Source: Arcobacter roscoffensis (GTDB lineage Bacteria; Campylobacterota; Campylobacteria; Campylobacterales; Arcobacteraceae). Taken from it: a DNA stretch of 64,000 nucleotides. Positions 9,455 through 17,893 of this stretch are shown piece after piece. Position 1 is the stretch's first letter, and each line of letters begins with the position of its first letter. Below the pieces are notes generated by a model, which made no database searches, was not told where the DNA came from, and was given only the letters and a program-made list of their open reading frames with translations. The DNA is taken from the NCBI RefSeq assembly GCF_024267655.1, contig NZ_CP100595.1, positions 3,038,001 through 3,102,000 on the forward strand. Reading direction: 5' to 3'. Made by a program: the position numbers and the translations under genes.

Positions 9455-11833
9455 ATGAGAAACACTCTAATAGCTTTTTTTGCTTTGATTTTTTTCACTG
9501 CTTGTTCGATTTCTAATCCAAATCAAAACAGCATTACATCAAAAGAAGAGTTAATAAAAGCATCACAAAATGGTGATTTAAATGCGATGAAGGAACTAAA
9601 AGAGCATTATAAATTTCCAGAAACAAAAGAAGGTTTATACTACTTTGATAAATGGTATAAAAATATAGATAAAAAAAATAATCCCCAAGAAATTACAAAA
9701 GTGGCAAAAATCTATGATGAATATGCTGATATGTTTATCAATGGAAATCAAAAAGCCCATGAACTTTTTAAACTAGCAGCAAGCCTTGGTGACAATGGGG
9801 CAAATATTGAACTTATTAAATCTTATTTAAAGGTTTATAAAAGAGAAGAAGCTAAAGCTTTAGAAGATAAAATCATAGATTCTTTAAGTGAAGAGCAAAT
9901 GCAAGAGCTTTACTTATTTTACTCTAAAAACTACTTTTCAAGACAAACTGAAAATATTGAAAAGATTATGAAAGAAAAATCTTTTGAACTTCCTGTTGAA
10001 GCTGTTTTAACAAAAATTAGAAGAAGTAGCTATAGAAAAAGTGAAGAGAAAAAAGTAAATGAACTAATCAAATCTATTTTAGATAAAAAAAATAGTGAAG
10101 ATATTTATAAAGTAGCAAATCTTTTTTATAAAAAATATAGATTTAAAAAAGCCATTCCTTTATATGAAAAAGTTTTAGAACTTAATCCAAAAGATGAAAA
10201 AGCACTACTTGAATTAAGTGCTATTTATACAAGAGGAAACTATAGAGAAAAGCTAAAGAAAAACATAGATAAAGCACAAGTTTACCTTGAAAAAGCTGCG
10301 AAACTAGGAAACGAAGAAGCAACTTCTAGCCTTCTTAAAAACTATTCAAGTAAAAAAGAGTATATATCTAAATATATAACTTTAAAAGAAAAACTACAAA
10401 ACTCAAAAGACGGACAGCTTACACTTGCAAAATTTTACAAAAGTAAAAGAGAGTATGTAAAAGCCTACAATACTTTTGAAGAGTTAGCAGAAAATGGTAA
10501 CCATGAGGCTATATTAGAACTGGCAACTTATAAAACATTTAGATATAGATTTGATCCAGAAACGCACATCAGAACTAAAAAATGGCAAGACTATATTTAC
10601 AACTCAAAAAATGAAGCCTTAAAGCAAAAATATAAAGAGAAAATTTCAGACCCTTATGTAAAAAGATACTTCAAAGAAGAAAACAAAAAATACTCAAAGA
10701 GCAAACTTGATACAAATAATATTTTGGAATTAAGAACAATATTTGGAAAAAATAAATATAAAAATAAAGAACTTGCCTTAGAAGCCATAAAAAAAGCTGT
10801 AGAGTTTGGAGATGTAAAAAGTACTTATTCACTTATAGATTTTTATAAAAGAGATAGAGATTACAAAGACTTCAACAAAGCACTAGAACTTTTAAAAACT
10901 TTAGAAAAAAGAGGTGAGAAAAAAGCTACAAAAAAACTTGCTGATTTATACTTTAAACCACCATATGGATTTAAAGAATATAAAGATGAAGAAAAAGCTA
11001 TCAAGCTTTATGAAAAACTAGCAGAACAAGGAAACTTTCAAGCTTTAAGAAAACTTGTAGACATATATCTTTGTGGAAGATGTGAAGGGAATAGAAAAGA
11101 TCACAAAAAAGCAAAATACTACCTTGAAAAATTAGTTCCTAAAGGATACTCATATGATTTAGCTAATCTAGGATGGGTAAATCAGTATGGAGTTGGAGTA
11201 AAAAGAGACCTTCAAAAGGCAAAAGAGTTATATGAAGAAGCTGCAAAAAAAGGCTACAAAACTGCATACTACTATCTTACTTGGCTTTACTACCAAGATG
11301 AAGAATCTCCAAAAGATACAATGATAAGACTTGATTATAAAAAAGCCTTAGAGTACTTAAAAAAAGGTCATGCAAAAAAAGATTATAGAGCTACAAACCT
11401 AATAGGTGTTTTTTATGAAAAAGGTTACGGTGTAAAAAAAGATAGAGAAGCAGCTGTGACTTTATATAAAATGGCTGCTGACTATGATATGTTTGCTGCA
11501 CATCATTTAGCTCAATATTACTATGATATAAAAGAGTATAAAAAAGCAGAAGAACTATATGTAAAAGCTGAAGCAAAAGGTCATAAAGCGGCTATTGTTA
11601 AACTTGGAATCATGCATGAAAAAGGCGTTCTAGGAAAAGTTGATATAGAAAAAGCTTTAAACTACTATGCAAAAGCATATAAACAATATGATGATAAAGT
11701 AGCAGCTTATAATATAGGTCTTATTTTTCACTATGGAAAAGGTGGAACTAAAAAAGACAAAAAAGAAGCTAAGAAATGGTATGAAAAAGCAGGTACGAAA
11801 AAAGCAAAAAAGCAACTAAAACTTTTGAAATAA
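9455..11833 (+). CDS. large Sel1/TPR-repeat lipoprotein
   Basis: A 792-residue protein with a lipoprotein signal (MRNTLIAFFALIFFTACS; lipobox FTAC, lipidated Cys17). The rest is almost entirely helical repeats of Sel1/TPR type, best seen near the C-terminus in units such as AKELYEEAAKKGYKTAYYYL and AVTLYKMAADYDMFAAHHLA. Such proteins are usually periplasmic or outer-membrane scaffolds that bind partner proteins; the partner here is unknown. Lysine content is very high. A second, shorter Sel1 lipoprotein lies at 12320-12937. An AAGGA box precedes the ATG. Confidence 0.88.
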   Translation: MRNTLIAFFALIFFTACSISNPNQNSITSKEELIKASQNGDLNAMKELKEHYKFPETKEGLYYFDKWYKNIDKKNNPQEITKVAKIYDEYADMFINGNQKAHELFKLAASLGDNGANIELIKSYLKVYKREEAKALEDKIIDSLSEEQMQELYLFYSKNYFSRQTENIEKIMKEKSFELPVEAVLTKIRRSSYRKSEEKKVNELIKSILDKKNSEDIYKVANLFYKKYRFKKAIPLYEKVLELNPKDEKALLELSAIYTRGNYREKLKKNIDKAQVYLEKAAKLGNEEATSSLLKNYSSKKEYISKYITLKEKLQNSKDGQLTLAKFYKSKREYVKAYNTFEELAENGNHEAILELATYKTFRYRFDPETHIRTKKWQDYIYNSKNEALKQKYKEKISDPYVKRYFKEENKKYSKSKLDTNNILELRTIFGKNKYKNKELALEAIKKAVEFGDVKSTYSLIDFYKRDRDYKDFNKALELLKTLEKRGEKKATKKLADLYFKPPYGFKEYKDEEKAIKLYEKLAEQGNFQALRKLVDIYLCGRCEGNRKDHKKAKYYLEKLVPKGYSYDLANLGWVNQYGVGVKRDLQKAKELYEEAAKKGYKTAYYYLTWLYYQDEESPKDTMIRLDYKKALEYLKKGHAKKDYRATNLIGVFYEKGYGVKKDREAAVTLYKMAADYDMFAAHHLAQYYYDIKEYKKAEELYVKAEAKGHKAAIVKLGIMHEKGVLGKVDIEKALNYYAKAYKQYDDKVAAYNIGLIFHYGKGGTKKDKKEAKKWYEKAGTKKAKKQLKLLK

Positions 11834-11859
11834 AGAAGTAATTTTACTTCTTTATTTCA
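11826..11859. terminator. bidirectional terminator overlapping both stop codons
   Basis: A 16-bp perfect inverted repeat (TGAAATAAAGAAGTAA and its complement) has a 2-base centre. The TAA of the plus-strand Sel1 gene (11831-11833) is in the left arm and the stop of the minus-strand gene (11844-11846) is in the right arm. Confidence 0.7.
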
Positions 11860-12197
11860 TCTTTTAGCTTTTTATAAAAATCATCAAGTTCATCTTTTTT
11901 CTTAAACTCTAACTTCTCTTTGTCATTTAGTAAGATATCCAAGTTCTCAACTGTGATATTTTTAATATCACTATACTTATACTCTTTAGTATTTTTTTCT
12001 AAATCAATTGTAAAACTATTTGATATTTCTAAAATCTTGTCATTACATAAGCCTTTGTATGAGCCTTTTGTGTAAATAATAGATGTACAGTTTTGTGATT
12101 TTAAGTGATCTTCTATCTGCTGTAAATTTGATGAGTTCATCATATTTAAAGCTACTGCAATTAAAGCTATAAATAAAAAGAAACCTATAAAAATCAT
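11844..12197 (-). CDS. small membrane-anchored hypothetical protein
   Basis: A 117-residue protein with one N-terminal membrane helix (residues 1-20, MIFIGFFLFIALIAVALNMM) followed by a charged domain of about 95 residues. That domain contains two cysteines (QNCTSIIYTKGSYKGLCND) that could form a disulfide if it faces the periplasm. The C-terminus is Lys/Asp-rich and helical. No family is recognised. It lies convergent to the large Sel1 lipoprotein gene and divergent from the small one. Confidence 0.65.
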   Translation of the reverse strand: MIFIGFFLFIALIAVALNMMNSSNLQQIEDHLKSQNCTSIIYTKGSYKGLCNDKILEISNSFTIDLEKNTKEYKYSDIKNITVENLDILLNDKEKLEFKKKDELDDFYKKLKDEIKK

Positions 12198-12252
12198 ATA
12201 AAATCTCCTAAATAAATATATGTAAATATTACAAGAATAACTCTTAACTTCG

Positions 12253-12258
12253 TATAAT
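12253..12258 (+). promoter_or_regulatory. candidate -10 box (TATAAT) of the small Sel1 lipoprotein gene
   Basis: TATAAT lies 62 bases before the gene start. It is followed at once by a 16-base palindrome (TATCTAA-AA-TTAGATA, 12259-12274) positioned over the likely start of transcription. No -35 box is evident, which is common in this phylum. Confidence 0.4.
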
Positions 12259-12319
12259 TATCTAAAATTAGATAAAATATTATTCAAAAATTACAAGTTG
12301 TATCTACAAGGAATAAAAT

Positions 12320-12937
12320 ATGTTAAAAAGCACTACAAAACTTTTAGTGACTTCTGCAATAGCTTCTATACTTTTAACAGGATGTAATAACTATGAGCAG
12401 TCACTAAAAGTTTTACCAACAGAATTAGCCCAAGCAAATCAGTGTATCAGTCAAGATAAAGAGTTTGAAGAGAACTGCTATGATTTAATCTCTTACAAAA
12501 ATACAATTGCTATTTTAAGACTTGGAATAAAAAAATATTCTGAGGGAAAATACAAAGATGCCTTTACTCTTTACACATTAGCACAGCAAAGAGGCAACTT
12601 CTATGCAAATGCACTACTTTCTGAGTTATACCTAAAAGGAAGAGGTGTAGTAAAAAATGAAGAGCTTGGAATAGACTTGCTAAAAGATACAAAAAAAGTA
12701 GACCCTATGGCTGCATATAAACTATCTTTTTACTATCTAAATGAAAAAGACTACGATGAAGTAATAGAGCTTTTAACATTTGCAGCAAACAACAATGTAA
12801 AAAATGCCCAACTAGAATTATCTAAAATCTATGCAAATGGAAAAATAGTAAAACCAGATACTCAAAAGAGTATCTTTTGGTTAGAAAAGTTTGAAAATAA
12901 AACAAATAGTTTTATGATGAAAATCTACGGTATTTGA
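12320..12937 (+). CDS. Sel1-repeat lipoprotein
   Basis: A 205-residue protein with a lipoprotein signal and lipobox LTGC (Cys22). It is followed by Sel1-like repeats, for example GNFYANALLSELYLKGRGVV and NVKNAQLELSKIYANGKIV. The pair CISQDKEFEENC suggests an exported disulfide. It is probably periplasmic or outer-membrane attached and could act with the large Sel1 lipoprotein, though only proximity supports this. The 3' end overlaps the convergent transporter gene by 13 bases. Confidence 0.8.
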   Translation: MLKSTTKLLVTSAIASILLTGCNNYEQSLKVLPTELAQANQCISQDKEFEENCYDLISYKNTIAILRLGIKKYSEGKYKDAFTLYTLAQQRGNFYANALLSELYLKGRGVVKNEELGIDLLKDTKKVDPMAAYKLSFYYLNEKDYDEVIELLTFAANNNVKNAQLELSKIYANGKIVKPDTQKSIFWLEKFENKTNSFMMKIYGI

Positions 12938-13857
12938 TAACCTTCAAGTATCATAAGTATAGCTGAAATTGAAAATATCGAAAGTAGTGTCTGCATGGTA
13001 ATAATCGCAGACATTAGCTTTAAATCTCCTCCAAGTTCCCTTGCCAAAATATAAGCACTAGAAGCTGTAGGCATAGCTCCAAAAAGTACAAGTACTAGCA
13101 AAGGAAGTCCAGTAACACCTAAATTTACAGCTGTAAAGAAAATAAGCACAGGGAAAAGAGCAAGTTTTATAAATACAGATGAAAACAGCTCAAACTTAAC
13201 TTCTTTTAAGTGAGTAATATGTAAACCAACTCCAACAGATAAAAGACCCAAAGGAAGTGCAGCAGCACTTAAAATGGCAAGAGTTTTTTCCACAGGTGCT
13301 ACAAGTGAAATATCTAAAAAGTTTAAACTTCCACCAATAATACAAGCTACAATCAAAGGATTTTTAAAAATTGATTTTACAAAAGATATAAATGTAATCT
13401 TATCACTTGACGCATAAATAGAGAAAATTCCTATACAAAATACATTTATGCTAGGTATTAAAAAAGTCATCAAAAGAGCAGCTAAAACCAAGCCACCATC
13501 TCCATAAATAGCATCTGTTAAAGCTAAAAATACATAAGTATTAAATCTAATCGAGCCTTGATAAACAGAAGTAAAAGAAGGCCCATCAAAAAAGAACATA
13601 ATCTTATCAGTAATCATAAGTAAAACTGTGATAATCCCCACAGTTAAAAGAGCTGAAAAGACAAAGTTTACACCAGCTATATCATCTAAAGAAGCAGTTG
13701 AAAGCTTATAAATCAAAAGTGCAGGAAACAGTATATAATAAGTAAATTTATCAGCATATTGCCAAAACTGCTCATCAGGAAACTTTATACGCTTTAGAAA
13801 ATATCCTAAAGATATAAGTAAAAAAATTGGTATTAGTGCTAGTAGTATATTTTGCAT
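12925..13857 (-). CDS. AEC-family transporter (auxin efflux carrier type)
   Basis: A 310-residue integral membrane protein with about ten hydrophobic helices, starting MQNILLALIPIFLLISLGYF. It has the AEC-family look: LGYFLKR near the start, a central charged loop, and PLGLLSVGVGL and GAMPTASSAYILA in the second half. The family includes malate, malonate and other organic-anion exporters; the substrate here cannot be read from sequence. It is a single gene, overlapping the convergent Sel1 gene at its 3' end. Confidence 0.85.
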   Translation of the reverse strand: MQNILLALIPIFLLISLGYFLKRIKFPDEQFWQYADKFTYYILFPALLIYKLSTASLDDIAGVNFVFSALLTVGIITVLLMITDKIMFFFDGPSFTSVYQGSIRFNTYVFLALTDAIYGDGGLVLAALLMTFLIPSINVFCIGIFSIYASSDKITFISFVKSIFKNPLIVACIIGGSLNFLDISLVAPVEKTLAILSAAALPLGLLSVGVGLHITHLKEVKFELFSSVFIKLALFPVLIFFTAVNLGVTGLPLLVLVLFGAMPTASSAYILARELGGDLKLMSAIITMQTLLSIFSISAILMILEGYQIP

Positions 13858-13932
13858 GTTTATCCTAATAATCTATATATTATTAGAACATTATATTTAA
13901 GTTGTTTTATTTTTTGTTTAAAGCACCAGCAA

Positions 13933-13950
13933 AGAAGTAAAACTACTTCT
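13933..13950 (-). terminator. weak hairpin at the end of nfo
   Basis: A 7-bp inverted repeat (AGAAGTA/TACTTCT) with a 4-base loop overlaps the nfo stop codon. The following T-tract is short, so termination is uncertain. Confidence 0.35.
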
Positions 13951-14788
13951 CTACTAAGTCATATAAGGCTTGGATTTCTTCTGCCCAGATAGTTTCATCG
14001 ATTGTTTCTAGTACTAATGGAATATCATCCATTCTATCATCATTCATGATGAACTTAAATGCATCCCATCCGATCTGTCCCATACCTAAACTATGGTGTC
14101 TGTCTACTCTACTTCCTAGTTCTGGTTTTGAGTCATTTATATGCATTCCCATAAGGTATTGTCTTCCCACTACCTCATCAAACTCTTTCCAAGTTTTATC
14201 GTAAGCTTCTCTTGTTCTGATGTCATATCCAGCTGTAAACATATGACATGTATCAATACATACACCAATTCTTGATTTGTCTTCAACTTTGTCAATTAAG
14301 TATGCTAAATGCTCAAACTTATAACCTAAGTTACTTCCTTGACCTGCTGTATTTTCAATAACTAGTTTTATGTCATTTGTAGCATCAATTGCTTGATTTA
14401 AAGATAGTGCGATTCTATCTAAACACTCTTCTTCACTTATCTTTCGTAGATGCGAACCTGGGTGAAAATTCAGTCTATCAAGTTTTAAGATTTCACATCT
14501 CTCAATCTCATGTAAAAAGCCATCAAGTGATTTTTGTCTTTTTTCTTCTTCTGGATGACCTAAATTGATTAAGTATGAATCATGAGGTAAGATATGTTTT
14601 GCCTCTATTCCTGTTTCATCCATCTCTTTAAACCATTTATCTAAAACCTTTGTTTCAAAGTCTTTTGCTCTCCATTGTCTTTGGTTTTTTACAAAAAGTG
14701 CAAAGGCCTTACATCCTATTTCTCTTGCATTTATTGGGGCGTTAAATACTCCACCTGTTGCGCTTACATGAGCTCCTACATATTTCAT
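13943..14788 (-). CDS. nfo: endonuclease IV (AP endonuclease)
   Basis: Endonuclease IV cuts DNA 5' to abasic sites in base-excision repair and uses three metal ions. The 281-residue length is typical. Family motifs are present: [12 protein letters not shown] at the start, [38 protein letters not shown] and [12 protein letters not shown]. It is a single gene on the minus strand with a 344-base gene-free stretch upstream. Confidence 0.97.
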   Translation of the reverse strand: MKYVGAHVSATGGVFNAPINAREIGCKAFALFVKNQRQWRAKDFETKVLDKWFKEMDETGIEAKHILPHDSYLINLGHPEEEKRQKSLDGFLHEIERCEILKLDRLNFHPGSHLRKISEEECLDRIALSLNQAIDATNDIKLVIENTAGQGSNLGYKFEHLAYLIDKVEDKSRIGVCIDTCHMFTAGYDIRTREAYDKTWKEFDEVVGRQYLMGMHINDSKPELGSRVDRHHSLGMGQIGWDAFKFIMNDDRMDDIPLVLETIDETIWAEEIQALYDLVEK

Positions 14789-15135
14789 ATATTTGTCCTA
14801 TTAATTTAGTATTATTTATACTTATTAGATTAATAACATAAGCTTAACTTAATAAGTTAATTTATTTTCATAATAATTGTATTATTTTAAGCTTGCATAA
14901 AGTGTCATTTATTAACACTAGTTAATACTTTTATAATCTTTAGCAAGTTTTTATCATATCCTAAAACGGCTAAGTATAGAATAATTGAATATTTTAAGTT
15001 TGGCTCGCTACATAAGGGCTATAAAATTTCTGTAACATTACAAATACATATTTGTTAGGGCTTATGTTATGTTAGGGAATATTCAATAACTTAAACTTCA
15101 AACACAAGATTAAAATATTAAAAAAGGTTTATTTG
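14789..15135. other. intergenic region with a nested inverted repeat
   Basis: No gene is seen. The region separates the divergent nfo (minus) and NDH-2-like gene (plus). It holds an outer inverted repeat, ATTGAATATT (14984-14993) with AATATTCAAT (15078-15087), enclosing an inner one, ACATAAG (15010-15016) with CTTATGT (15061-15067). This is in the likely promoter or leader of the flavoprotein gene. Confidence 0.55.
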
Positions 15136-16338
15136 ATGGAAAAAGTTGTAATAATTGGCGGCGGCTATGCTGGTATTTATGCATTAAGAGAGTTAGTTAA
15201 AAACAAAAATATCAAAATTACATTGATTGATAAGCATACGTTTCATAATCTGCAACCCGAAGTGTATGATCTTATTGCGAACAAATCTAATATTGCTGAT
15301 GTAACTATTGATTTAACTACTTTGTGTTTAGGATTTAATCACAATTACTTAGAATATAAAAACTTAAAAGTTAGAAAAATAGACCAAGAATCAAAAAAAA
15401 TTTTTACAGAAGAAGAAGAGATAGTTGAATTTGATTATTTAATTATGGCAGCAGGAACTAGAACATTTTTCCCTCCACAAATTCCAGGATTAAATAATGC
15501 CCATGATATTAAAAAACTTCATTGGGCTATGTTTTTCAAACAAAGTTTTGAAAACCAACTTTTCAAGAAAATTCAAGATGAAGCAAAGAAATGTGATGAC
15601 ACACACATTGTAGTTGTTGGGGCTGGTCTATCAGGTGTAGAAATCGCAGCAGAAATGGCATATAATTCAAAGATGTTCTTTCAAAGAGGTAACTTCTCTT
15701 GTGATAATCTAAAGATTTCACTTGTAAGTAGTTCAGACACTATTCTTCCAGGACTTACTCCTGAACTTATTAGTATTTCACATAAAAGATTAAAGTCTCT
15801 TGGAATTAATGTAATCACAAATACAAAACTTCAAAAATGTGAAGATGGTTATGCTCATCTTTCAAATGGTACAAAAATCTACAACTCTTTTCTAATCTTC
15901 ACAGGTGGAGTTGAAGCCAATAAAATCACAGAAGAGCTTGATGTATCAAAAAATCCTAAGGGACAGATTATTGTAAATGAATTCATGCAAAGTGATAAAG
16001 ACCCAAAAATATTTGCTATTGGAGATGCGGCTGAAATCAAAAACAAAAAAGGCGAAATCATGCCTCCAAATGTTACTATTGCAAGAATCAGTGGAACAAA
16101 TGCTGGTAAAAACATCTTAAGAATGATAGATAAAAAGAAACTTGTTAAATGTGACCCAAAACTAGATGGTATTCTAATTGCCTTAGGTGGTAAATACGCA
16201 GCTGGAAATATAGCTGACTTATTCCATGTAAAAGGAAGAATTGCCTATGAGATTAAAAAGTATGTATTTAGCTCATATAGAAAACCTTTACTAGGTCTTA
16301 TCAAAACAGGATATTCAAAGCTAAAGAAAATGGCATAA
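15136..16338 (+). CDS. NDH-2-like FAD/NAD(P)-dependent oxidoreductase
   Basis: A 400-residue flavoprotein of the type-II NADH dehydrogenase/sulfide:quinone reductase superfamily. The FAD-binding motif VVIIGGGYAGIYAL is at the N-terminus, a second dinucleotide motif VVVGAGLSGVEIAAEM lies near residue 158, and the FAD motif IFAIGDAAE is near 295. The basic C-terminus is compatible with membrane attachment. It probably passes electrons from NADH to quinone, which matters because complex I here may not use NADH. ATG 15136 is preferred over the upstream TTG at 15133 for its AAAGG spacing. Substrate is inferred, not shown. Confidence 0.85.
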   Translation: MEKVVIIGGGYAGIYALRELVKNKNIKITLIDKHTFHNLQPEVYDLIANKSNIADVTIDLTTLCLGFNHNYLEYKNLKVRKIDQESKKIFTEEEEIVEFDYLIMAAGTRTFFPPQIPGLNNAHDIKKLHWAMFFKQSFENQLFKKIQDEAKKCDDTHIVVVGAGLSGVEIAAEMAYNSKMFFQRGNFSCDNLKISLVSSSDTILPGLTPELISISHKRLKSLGINVITNTKLQKCEDGYAHLSNGTKIYNSFLIFTGGVEANKITEELDVSKNPKGQIIVNEFMQSDKDPKIFAIGDAAEIKNKKGEIMPPNVTIARISGTNAGKNILRMIDKKKLVKCDPKLDGILIALGGKYAAGNIADLFHVKGRIAYEIKKYVFSSYRKPLLGLIKTGYSKLKKMA

Positions 16339-16344
16339 ATATGA

Positions 16345-16374
16345 ATTAGTTTAGTCTTATATGACTAAACTAAT
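16345..16374. terminator. bidirectional terminator
   Basis: A 12-bp perfect inverted repeat (ATTAGTTTAGTC and its complement) with a 6-base loop is followed by CTTTTCTT on the plus strand. The stop codon of the minus-strand lipoprotein (16370-16372) lies in the right arm. Confidence 0.7.
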
Positions 16375-16753
16375 CTTTTCTTATTTTTATAAGTATTCTA
16401 TTATCTCTATCCCTATGAATTATCTCTTTTTCATTTTTATTAAAAAGTTCTCTTAAAAAATCTTTATTATATGACTCATGTAAATTCTTTGCATTAAAAA
16501 CTTCTAGTTTTTCACATCTAAAAGTAGAACTACAAACTCTATCTTCATAGATTTTCATATCAAGTACTGCGGTACCTGCACTAAAAATTTGAACTTGTGT
16601 ATAATCGTCATATTTGAAAATGAAGCCCCTATCATAAAACTTCATAGTTGGTGTTTTTATAAGTATTGTAGCACTTGAACTAAGACTTGGTTTTTGATTA
16701 AAACACCCTGTAAAAAGAAAAATAGTGATAAGTAATATTGATAAGTTTTTGAT
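16370..16753 (-). CDS. small lipoprotein with an apparent ATC start codon
   Basis: An ATG at 16645 would give a 91-residue protein, but the frame upstream encodes a complete lipoprotein signal: I/M-KNLSILLITIFLFTGC, lipobox FTGC. The only sensible start is ATC at 16753, with AAAGGA about 6 bases upstream; an in-frame TAA lies just before, and no ATG, GTG or TTG is available between. The mature domain of about 110 residues has two cysteines (RVCSSTFRCEK) and no recognised family. Either a rare non-canonical start is used or an ATG was recently lost. The ATG at 16645 would make a truncated cytoplasmic form. Confidence 0.6.
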   Translation of the reverse strand: MKNLSILLITIFLFTGCFNQKPSLSSSATILIKTPTMKFYDRGFIFKYDDYTQVQIFSAGTAVLDMKIYEDRVCSSTFRCEKLEVFNAKNLHESYNKDFLRELFNKNEKEIIHRDRDNRILIKIRKD

Positions 16754-16782
16754 GTCTAATCCTTTGTTTTAAAATATTTTAC

Positions 16783-16788
16783 TATAAT
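16783..16788 (+). promoter_or_regulatory. candidate -10 box of the queH-lpxB transcription unit
   Basis: TATAAT lies 37 bases before the queH start, giving a predicted leader of about 24 bases that contains the AAAGG ribosome-binding site. No -35 box is obvious. Confidence 0.5.
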
Positions 16789-16819
16789 ATCCATAAATTA
16801 TAAAATCAAAGGTTATTTA

Positions 16820-17893
16820 TTGTTAGTACATATTTGTTGTGCAGTCGATAGTCACTATTTTTTAGAAAGAATACAAGAAGAATATCCAGATGAAAAGTTA
16901 GTAGGATTTTTTTATGATCCAAACATTCATCCATATAGTGAATATAGACTAAGATACTTAGACGTAGAATACTCATGCCAAAAACTAGGAATTGAATTAA
17001 TTGAAGGTCCTTATAACCTAGAAGCATGGCTAAAAAAAGTTAAAGGTATGGAGCATCTTCCAGAAAAAGGGGATAGATGTACAGTTTGTTATGATGATAG
17101 ACTTGATAACACAGTTGCAAAAGCAAAAGAGTTAGGACATGATAAGTTTACAACTACTTTACTTATCTCACCAAAAAAGTCCCAAGAAAAGCTAGATAAA
17201 ATCGGTCACAATCTTCAAAGTTTACATGGGATAGAGTTTATTTTTAGAGATTACAAAGCTGGAAATGGTGCAGAAATCCAAGGTAAAAAAGTAAAAGAAA
17301 ACCAACTTTATAGACAAAACTATTGTGGTTGTTTATTTGGATTATCAGCTCAAAGAGAAGCTCAAAAGAAAATCATGGATGAAATGTTTAACCCTATCTC
17401 AAATCAGATTTTACCTGAATCAATTGAAGAGAGATTAGAGCTTTATAAAAGAAGAAATACCCTTGAAGCAAATGGTGATGAGTATAAAATCATAAAAAAT
17501 AGATTTTTAAATTATAGGCTTTTAAGTGGAAAAGTTTTTGTAAAAAAACAAATCAAAGCTTCATATATCTTCCCTTACTCGATGATAAATAGAGGGAAAA
17601 CAAATGGAAGAATTGATTATAAAAAAGGTGGTATAAATTATCTAAATAGAGATGAAGTAAAAATCATAAGTTTAGAGAAATACAATGAACTTAGCAACAC
17701 AAATTATACAAGTGTAAAAGAGCTTATGTATAATCCACCACTATTTGAAGAAGAACTTCAAATAAGAGCAAAAATAATCAAAAGCCCTTATGATTTAAGT
17801 GCTATTATAGTCTTAGATGAAATTCTTGATGAAAAGTATGAGATTTTTATGGATGCTCAAACATATGATGATGTAAGGGAAGAGATAATATGA
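16820..17893 (+). CDS. queH: epoxyqueuosine reductase QueH with a C-terminal extension
   Basis: QueH (formerly DUF208) reduces epoxyqueuosine to queuosine in tRNA. The family metal/cluster cysteines are present: the Cys pair ICCAVDS (6-7), RCTVCYDD (87 and 90) and NYCGCLFG (169 and 171). The catalytic region ends near residue 180; residues 180-357 form an extension of unknown function rich in basic and hydrophobic residues. The start is TTG at 16820 with AAAGG upstream. The last four bases overlap the lpxB start (ATGA), so the two are coupled. Confidence 0.9.
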   Translation: MLVHICCAVDSHYFLERIQEEYPDEKLVGFFYDPNIHPYSEYRLRYLDVEYSCQKLGIELIEGPYNLEAWLKKVKGMEHLPEKGDRCTVCYDDRLDNTVAKAKELGHDKFTTTLLISPKKSQEKLDKIGHNLQSLHGIEFIFRDYKAGNGAEIQGKKVKENQLYRQNYCGCLFGLSAQREAQKKIMDEMFNPISNQILPESIEERLELYKRRNTLEANGDEYKIIKNRFLNYRLLSGKVFVKKQIKASYIFPYSMINRGKTNGRIDYKKGGINYLNRDEVKIISLEKYNELSNTNYTSVKELMYNPPLFEEELQIRAKIIKSPYDLSAIIVLDEILDEKYEIFMDAQTYDDVREEII

